Shown: positions 5,974 to 10,458 of the stretch, piece by piece
How positions within the stretch are numbered: position 1 is the stretch's first letter
How the letters are laid out: each line of letters begins with the position of its first letter
From: DASQHY01 sp035602605
GTDB taxonomy: Bacteria; Acidobacteriota; Terriglobia; Acidiferrales; UBA7541
Assembly (NCBI GenBank): GCA_035602605.1
Contig: DATNLZ010000039.1
Coordinates: forward strand, 1-10,458
Length of the DNA: 10,458 nt
Reading direction: 5' to 3'
The notes under the pieces: model-generated
Told to the model about the DNA's origin: nothing
Database searches by the model: none
The model's input: the letters and a program-made list of their open reading frames with translations, nothing else
Made by a program: the position numbers and the translations under genes

Positions 5974-8178
5974 ATGCGCATCGCGATCGATACTGGAGGA
6001 ACATTCACCGACTGCGTCTTTGTCTTCAACCGACGGCTGAAGATTCTTAAGGTACCCTCAACGCCGGAGAATCCCGCGCGAGCCATTGGAGATGCTCTCG
6101 AGAAAGTGCTCGACCGAATCGGCGCAGGCATCAGCGGCAGCGTGAGTGCGCCTCGTGCCCGGGCCTTAAGAAAGCAAGCGCGTATTCCGTGGGGGGGCAC
6201 GGTGCCACTGTCCCAGCCTGGAGCCGAGATCGTAGGACCTCTCGATCTTACCTGTGGAACTACAGTGGGAACCAACGCGCTTCTCGAAAGGCGAGGAGGG
6301 CGCGTTGCACTGGTAACAACAGCGGGATTTGAAGACGTTCTCGAAATTGGGAGGCAGGCTCGACCAAAGCTGTACGACTTTTTTGTGGATAGACCCGCTG
6401 CTCTGGTTGCCCGCGATCGGCGCTTTGGGCTTCGCGAGCGCATCGGCGCCGAGGGGCAGGTCCTCAAGCGCCCTTCCGCCGCGGAGATCGGCCGCGTGTT
6501 GAACGCCGTCGTTCAGAGCAAACCGCAAGCAGTCGCAGTATGTTTGCTTTTCTCGTTTGTGAATTCGTCACACGAGAAGGCGATCGCACGGGTTTTACGG
6601 CGGAGGGGATTGCCAGTTTCGGTATCGCACGAAATTCTTCCAGAATTTCGCGAATTCGAGCGAACGGCAACAACCGTCATCAACGCATATCTTGCCCCGG
6701 CGATGAGCCAGTATCTCGCCGGCATCGAGCGGATAGCCGAGGGCGTATGGCGGGGTAATGGACATGGCCAGCCGACAATGCCAAGACCGCGGGGGGAATC
6801 AGCTCGCAAGCAACACTCTGCAGTTCGCATCATGCAATCGAATGGCGGAATTGTTTCTGCGGCGCTCGCCGCCCGCGAGCCGGTGCGCACCATTCTCTCA
6901 GGACCCGCCGGAGGCATCCTTGGTGCAGAGTATGTCGCGAAGCTCTCTGGTATTTCCCGCTTCATCACCTTCGATATGGGTGGCACCTCGACCGACGTGG
7001 CGCTGGTCGGAAATGGCCTGCGCACAACAAATGAATCACAGGTTGCCGGGCTGCCGGTTTCAGTTCCCATGCTCGAAATTCATACAGTCGGAGCTGGAGG
7101 CGGCTCGCTCGCGCGATTCGACAGTGCGGGAGCTTTGCGCGTCGGCCCAGAAAGCGCTGGCGCCGATCCTGGGCCGATCTGTTACGGGCGCGGCAGGCAG
7201 GCGACCGTCACAGACGCGCACCTGGTTCTCGGGCGCCTCGCCGGCAGTAAGCTATTGGGTGGTGACTTTGCTTTGCACAGAGAGCGCACAAGAGACCTCA
7301 TGAATCGTGCACGCGGGGCGATGCGCTCGGTGGAAGAATTTTCTCTGGGCATCGTTTCCGTCGCTAATTCGGTTATGGAGAAGGCGATCCGCGTGATTTC
7401 GGTGGAGCGCGGTTATGACCCGCGCGATTATTGCCTGATCGCCTTCGGCGGCGCAGGAGGTTTGCATGCTTGCGATCTTGCAGAGGCCCTCGGGATGTCA
7501 GCGGTCCTAATTCCCCAATTCCCTGGAGGACTGTCGGCGCTCGGAATTCTGCGCGCGGATATTGTTCGCGATACCTCTCAAACGGTGCGTCTCCCGATTA
7601 CGTCCCTTGCCGAGGCCAGAGCAGCGCTCCAGCCTGCCTTTCGTCGGTTGGAAAAGACCGGACTTGCAGAGATGAAAAGCGAGGGATTTCAGGCGTATCA
7701 GGTGCGTACCCAGCGGTGGTTGGATCTGCGCTATGTAGGACAAGCCTACGAATTGACCGTGCCCGCGACGGGCGAGTTTGTTTCTGCGTTTCATCAAGCG
7801 CACTTGCGTCGCTACGGGTATCAAGATCCTTCGCGTCCGGTTGAAGTTGTCAACATTCGTTGCCGTTTCGTTGCAGCCACACCGAAACCCGGCTGGGCAC
7901 GCGCCCGGCGTGCTTCCCCGTTGAAGCCTCAAATCGAAATCATGAATCGTTGCATTTTCCGCCGCAAGTCTCTCGAAACACCCGTATATGTCCGTGCAAG
8001 TCTTCGAGCCGGCCACCACTTCCGAGGTCCGGCAATCGTCACCGAATACAGCGCCACAACGGCAGTTCCGCCGGGCTGGCAGGTGCGCGTTGACGCATTC
8101 GACAATTTGTTCCTGACCCGTCAGCCAGAAAGTATTGTTCCTACGAGAGCGAGAGTTTTGCACGAGCCGAGACGATGA
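5974..8178 (+). CDS. hyuA: Hydantoinase/oxoprolinase family protein, alpha subunit (HyuA-like)
   Basis: ATP-binding subunit of an enzyme of the N-methylhydantoinase / 5-oxoprolinase / acetone carboxylase group, which activates a carbonyl with ATP; this member's substrate is unknown. It has 734 residues. Domains in order: hydantoinase/oxoprolinase N-terminal ASKHA domain (1 to about 215), beginning with DTGGTFTD (6-13); central Hydant_A region (about 225-530) with SNGGIVS, LSGPAGG, FDMGGTSTDVALV (333-345), HTVGAGGGS (370-378), GADPGPICYGRG and FGGAGGLHA; then a C-terminal acetone-carboxylase-like part (about 545-720). Oddities are about 30-40 extra residues at about 55-90, and TCGTTVGTN (93-101) where relatives usually have HGTT. 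MRIAIDTGGT fits family starts exactly, although no strong ribosome binding site is seen. It lies 33 bases after tsaD and overlaps hyuB by four bases. Confidence 0.93.
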   Translation: MRIAIDTGGTFTDCVFVFNRRLKILKVPSTPENPARAIGDALEKVLDRIGAGISGSVSAPRARALRKQARIPWGGTVPLSQPGAEIVGPLDLTCGTTVGTNALLERRGGRVALVTTAGFEDVLEIGRQARPKLYDFFVDRPAALVARDRRFGLRERIGAEGQVLKRPSAAEIGRVLNAVVQSKPQAVAVCLLFSFVNSSHEKAIARVLRRRGLPVSVSHEILPEFREFERTATTVINAYLAPAMSQYLAGIERIAEGVWRGNGHGQPTMPRPRGESARKQHSAVRIMQSNGGIVSAALAAREPVRTILSGPAGGILGAEYVAKLSGISRFITFDMGGTSTDVALVGNGLRTTNESQVAGLPVSVPMLEIHTVGAGGGSLARFDSAGALRVGPESAGADPGPICYGRGRQATVTDAHLVLGRLAGSKLLGGDFALHRERTRDLMNRARGAMRSVEEFSLGIVSVANSVMEKAIRVISVERGYDPRDYCLIAFGGAGGLHACDLAEALGMSAVLIPQFPGGLSALGILRADIVRDTSQTVRLPITSLAEARAALQPAFRRLEKTGLAEMKSEGFQAYQVRTQRWLDLRYVGQAYELTVPATGEFVSAFHQAHLRRYGYQDPSRPVEVVNIRCRFVAATPKPGWARARRASPLKPQIEIMNRCIFRRKSLETPVYVRASLRAGHHFRGPAIVTEYSATTAVPPGWQVRVDAFDNLFLTRQPESIVPTRARVLHEPRR
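8175..8178 (+). other. ATGA start/stop overlap coupling hyuA and hyuB
   Basis: The last base of the hyuB ATG and the following bases form the TGA stop of hyuA. No strong Shine-Dalgarno precedes it, so hyuB translation most likely depends on ribosomes finishing hyuA. Confidence 0.85.
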
Positions 8179-9764
8179 GAGCCGACCCTACTCGCTTGGA
8201 AATTTTCAAAAACATGTTCCACTCTGTGGCGGAAGAGATGGGGGCGGCGCTGCGGCGTGTGGCTTTCTCGCCCAATATTAAAGAACGTCGTGACTATTCC
8301 TGCGCCGTGTTCGACGCGCGCGGAGAAGTGCTGGCCATGGGCGACCACATGCCCGTGCATCTCGGCTCGATGCCGATGTCGGTAGCGGCTGTGCGCGCGG
8401 CCTTTCCTCTCGGCCCGAACGACGTGGCATTGCTAAATGATCCCTACGCCGGTGGAACACATCTTCCCGACCTGACGATGGTGGTTCCGGTTTTCTTGTC
8501 CGGAACCCGTTTGCCGGTTTTTTATGTGGCCAATCGCGCCCATCACTCTGATGTGGGCGGCGCGCAAGCTGGCTCGATGGGACCGGCTCGCGAGATTTAT
8601 CAGGAGGGTCTGCGAATCCCCCCGCTGAAGCTCTACAGCCGCGGCAAACTGAATGATTCGGTCATGGCTCTTGTTCTAGCCAACGTGCGCACGCCAGAGG
8701 AGCGCGAAGGAGATCTCTCCGCGCAAATTGCTGCGTGCCGTATTGGTGAACGCCGCTTGCTCGAAATTGTCCAGAAATATGGCCGCCGTGAAACCTTATA
8801 TTTTGGCGAGCGGATGCTCGCATACTCAGAGAAAATCATGCGCGGGGCGCTTCAGCGCCTCCCCAGTGGGCGCTACTCGGCGGAGGATTTTTTGGATGAT
8901 GACGGTATTTCTCCCGGCCCGGTCCGCGTCGCGGTCAGCATTAAAATTGCGCACGCCGAAGCAGAGGTCGATTTCACAGGATCTGCGGCACAGTGCGAGG
9001 GGAATATCAACGCCGTCGCAGCCATCGCTTCCTCGGCGGTTTTCTATGTCTTTCGTTGCCTGCTGGATGAGCAAGTCCCTGCGACAAGCGGGCTCATGCG
9101 TCCCATTCGGGTAATAGCCCCTGTGGGAACTATAGTAAACGCGCGGCTGCCGGCTGCAGTCGCGGGAGGGAATGTGGAAACTTCCCAGCGCCTGGTGGAC
9201 GTTCTCTTGAAAGCACTTTCAAAAGCTATTCCCTCGCGCATTCCTGCGGCGAGCCAGGGCACCATGAACAATCTGACGATCGGCGGTGCTGATCCGAGAC
9301 GCGGGGGCGCTCCGTTTGCTTACTATGAAACTACGGCCGGAGGTCTCGGTGCGCGACCTAACAAAGACGGAATCAGCGGCATTCACAATCATATGACCAA
9401 TTCACTTAACACACCGATCGAGGTTCTCGAGCATGCTTACCCGGTTCGTGTTGTCCGCTACGGGCTGCGCGATGGATCCGGCGGCGGCGGCAAATTTCGA
9501 GGTGGCGATGGGCTTGTTCGCGAAATTGAGTTGCTGGCTCCCGCCCAAGTTGGATTGCTGTGCGATCGAAGGACCCGCGGCCCTTATGGCCTGGCGGGAG
9601 GGCAACCGGGAGCTCCAGGCCGAAACTTCTTGAAGGTGAACGATAAGGCAACCAAGCTTCCCTCCAAGTGCACCTTCTATGCACCGGCAGGAGCCGTCAT
9701 TCGGCTCGAAACGCCCGGCGCCGGCGGGTGGGGTCGCAGCAAGAACACTAAGAAAGCGAAGTAG
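8175..9764 (+). CDS. hyuB: Hydantoinase/oxoprolinase family protein, beta subunit (HyuB-like)
   Basis: Catalytic partner of HyuA in the hydantoinase B/oxoprolinase family, cytoplasmic. The 529 residues cover the whole family domain. Motifs: DYSCAVFDARG, MGDHMPVHLGSMP, LNDPYAGGTHLPDL (88-101), RAHHSDVGG (121-129), GLRIPPLKLY, CEGNINAV, AGGNVETSQRLVDV, SQGTMNN, YYETTAGGLGARPNKDG, HMTNSLNTPIE, GSGGGGKFRGGDG and CDRRTRGPYG. The Asp/His residues in the 88-101 and 121-129 blocks are the likely metal ligands. The ATG overlaps the hyuA stop (ATGA, 8175-8178), implying translational coupling and equal dosage. Together the subunits total 1263 residues, close to the single-chain 5-oxoprolinases, so a split oxoprolinase-type enzyme is possible, but substrate cannot be read from sequence. 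The very C-terminus (RSKNTKKAK) is a short basic tail. Confidence 0.93.
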   Translation: MRADPTRLEIFKNMFHSVAEEMGAALRRVAFSPNIKERRDYSCAVFDARGEVLAMGDHMPVHLGSMPMSVAAVRAAFPLGPNDVALLNDPYAGGTHLPDLTMVVPVFLSGTRLPVFYVANRAHHSDVGGAQAGSMGPAREIYQEGLRIPPLKLYSRGKLNDSVMALVLANVRTPEEREGDLSAQIAACRIGERRLLEIVQKYGRRETLYFGERMLAYSEKIMRGALQRLPSGRYSAEDFLDDDGISPGPVRVAVSIKIAHAEAEVDFTGSAAQCEGNINAVAAIASSAVFYVFRCLLDEQVPATSGLMRPIRVIAPVGTIVNARLPAAVAGGNVETSQRLVDVLLKALSKAIPSRIPAASQGTMNNLTIGGADPRRGGAPFAYYETTAGGLGARPNKDGISGIHNHMTNSLNTPIEVLEHAYPVRVVRYGLRDGSGGGGKFRGGDGLVREIELLAPAQVGLLCDRRTRGPYGLAGGQPGAPGRNFLKVNDKATKLPSKCTFYAPAGAVIRLETPGAGGWGRSKNTKKAK

Positions 9765-10259
9765 ATGCTACCGAAAATGCAGCGAACCAAAACACTCGCG
9801 TCGCTCTGATCATAGTTGCATCCCTAGCGTGGATTTCTCATAAAAAATAGAAAAGGCTGTCGCTTCATGGCGTAACTCGTTTGTGAGGAAGAACTGCGGG
9901 ATTCCAAAGGGGATACGGCTTTGTCCATCGCTGTTCGTGATGGCCGAACCGGAATCGCTAAGCTGCTTGCCGAAAGCTCCGCAAAGAAATGACCTGCTTC
10001 GCGACACGCTGGAGTTTCGCTGGTTTGACTCCGCGCAATCGATTACCTTGGACCGCGTCACGAATTGCGCATAGCGTTGAACCAAAGCCTCCCGCCCGCG
10101 TAGTAGGTCCTTAAAGTCCGGGACCTTTCATCACTATGTTTTCTTCGAAAGACTGAGCTAAACGTTGCAAAACGTTGTTCCCTCGACGCCCATCGAGCGT
10201 CACCTGAATCTCATCCATTTGCATTGGTCTTTCCGCAGATACGTGGCTCCGCTGCGAAC
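9765..10259. other. Non-coding region after hyuB; no supported long gene
   Basis: About 500 bases with opposing open frames at 9810-10085 (-) and 9883-10074 (+). Neither has a ribosome binding site, recognisable domain or coding-like composition, so I leave them out. No convincing intrinsic terminator for the hyuB transcript is seen. Small structures present are AGGTCC/GGACCT (10105-10110 and 10121-10126, 10-base loop), a direct repeat AACGTTG (10161-10167 and 10171-10177), and alternative hairpins CTCGA/TCGAG and GACGC/GCGTC around 10182-10201. A candidate 37-codon ORF lies at 10111-10224 (-) and is listed separately. Confidence 0.5.
10111..10224 (-). CDS. Candidate 37-residue ORF, unknown function
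   Basis: The reverse strand has an ATG at 10224 preceded by GGAAAG with four bases between, a plausible ribosome binding site. It runs 37 codons to TAA at 10111. The product begins MQMDEIQVTLDGRRGNNVLQ and is mixed-charge with no membrane segment or signal peptide. Its length and GC3 of about 47 percent are below those of the neighbouring genes, so chance is a serious alternative. The AGGTCC/GGACCT stem straddles its stop codon. It begins only about 36 bases beyond the terminator at 10260-10289 and would need its own promoter, which I do not see. I do not recognise it. Confidence 0.22.
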   Translation of the reverse strand: MQMDEIQVTLDGRRGNNVLQRLAQSFEENIVMKGPGL

Positions 10260-10289
10260 AAAAAAAGAGCGGCCTGTGGGAGGCCGCTC
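10260..10289 (-). terminator. Rho-independent terminator for leftward transcription
   Basis: A perfect 8-base stem, GAGCGGCC (10267-10274) with GGCCGCTC (10282-10289), closes a 7-base loop. On the reverse strand it is followed at once by seven T (complement of the A run 10260-10266). The T tract lies only on the reverse strand, so it terminates a transcript coming from the right edge and not hyuB. Confidence 0.9.
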
Positions 10290-10313
10290 ATCGAAAATGA
10301 ATTTGTAGGGTCT

Positions 10314-10458
10314 TGTTAGCCTGAATTCCGAAGTTGGGAGGCGGTTTCATAGGGATTCATTGGGCGATTTTGGTTCAGGTTGCGGGTTCGGGATGCAACT
10401 TCGGCGAAGTTGGAAGACCGTAGGCTAACACGTTTTCCAGCAGCGGGATGCGTTGCTG
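10314..10458. repeat. Cluster of inverted repeats / potential structured RNA
   Basis: Four pairings overlap in 145 bases. TGTTAGCCT (10314-10322) is an exact inverted match to AGGCTAACA (10422-10430). CCGAAGTTG (10328-10336) is an exact inverted match to CAACTTCGG (10396-10404), nested within the first pair. CAACTTCG (10396-10403) also forms a tight local hairpin with CGAAGTTG (10405-10412). An 8-base stem with one G-T pair closes at the edge (10438-10445 with 10451-10458). The second and third pairings exclude each other. Exact repeats are seen; RNA function is inferred. Confidence 0.4.
10316..10458 (-). CDS. Possible 3' end of a leftward gene entering from the right edge (uncertain)
   Basis: The terminator at 10260-10289 implies a leftward transcript. 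One reverse frame is open from the edge to TAA at 10318-10316, ending 26 bases before the terminator stem; its last residues read NPYETASQLRNSG. A second frame ends at TGA 10377-10375, after 27 codons, with PKLHPEPAT. Neither tail is recognisable and either could be chance. The dense inverted repeats in the same stretch make a structured RNA an equal alternative. Confidence 0.2.
   Translation of the reverse strand, partial: ATHPAAGKRVSLRSSNFAEVASRTRNLNQNRPMNPYETASQLRNSG

Noticed and set aside
6185..6200. G7 run in hyuA as a frameshift
   Set aside because: Family motifs before (DTGGTFTD) and after (TNALLERRGG) are in the same frame, so no net shift is present; only the nature of the segment between them is open.
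9768..9778. 11-base match CTACCGAAAAT to 1029-1039, suggesting a second IS end
   Set aside because: A match of this length is expected several times by chance in a 10 kb window, and there is no other shared sequence around it.
9810..10085. 91-codon reverse frame, with an overlapping 63-codon forward frame at 9883-10074
   Set aside because: Both are antisense to each other, have no ribosome binding site or recognisable motif, and neither looks coding.
10314..10430. GTTAGCC / GGCTAAC inverted pair resembling integron attC core sites
   Set aside because: attC has RYYYAAC at the 5' end and GTTRRRY at the 3' end; here the order is reversed and the cores do not fit the consensus.

Overview
The window looks like a chromosomal segment of a moderately GC-rich bacterium. 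The secreted metallopeptidase-TPR protein, the FmdB protein with a Lys/Ser tail and the HyuA subtype fit Acidobacteriota (Terriglobia/Koribacter-like) best. That assignment rests on remembered family resemblance and is an inference. No phage, plasmid, CRISPR or defence genes are visible, and most of the window is ordinary housekeeping and metabolic sequence.

Layout from left to right: (1) 1-909 (-) is the N-terminal part of an IS1634/IS4-type transposase cut off by the window edge, followed by about 275 bases that must hold the IS end. (2) 1185-3068 (-) encodes an exported gluzincin-type metallopeptidase-like protein (DUF1570/peptidase-MA-like) with TPR repeats and an unassigned two-cysteine C-terminal domain. 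(3) Divergent from it, 3255-3629 (+) encodes a small FmdB-type zinc-ribbon protein with a long low-complexity tail. (4) 3690-4580 (-), convergent with fmdB, is galU, making UDP-glucose. (5) 4804-9764 (+) is a probable transcription unit tsaD-hyuA-hyuB: the t6A tRNA-modification enzyme, then both subunits of a hydantoinase/oxoprolinase-type enzyme. hyuA starts 33 bases after tsaD and overlaps hyuB by ATGA. (6) 9765-10458 has no convincing long gene. It holds one candidate 37-codon ORF, a strong intrinsic terminator for leftward transcription (10260-10289) and a hairpin-rich tail to the right edge. That tail is either the 3' end of a leftward gene or a structured RNA.

The genes do not form one pathway. 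HyuA and HyuB act as one enzyme on an unidentified cyclic amide or related substrate. TsaD and HyuA both belong to the ASKHA (actin-like ATPase) fold superfamily but have unrelated reactions, so their linkage is probably only genomic. GalU and TsaD are core functions read outward from a shared 223-base control region. Points most worth a second look are the structured right edge, the altered conserved motif and extra segment in HyuA, the C-terminal domain of the metallopeptidase, and a probable near-leaderless promoter in front of it.
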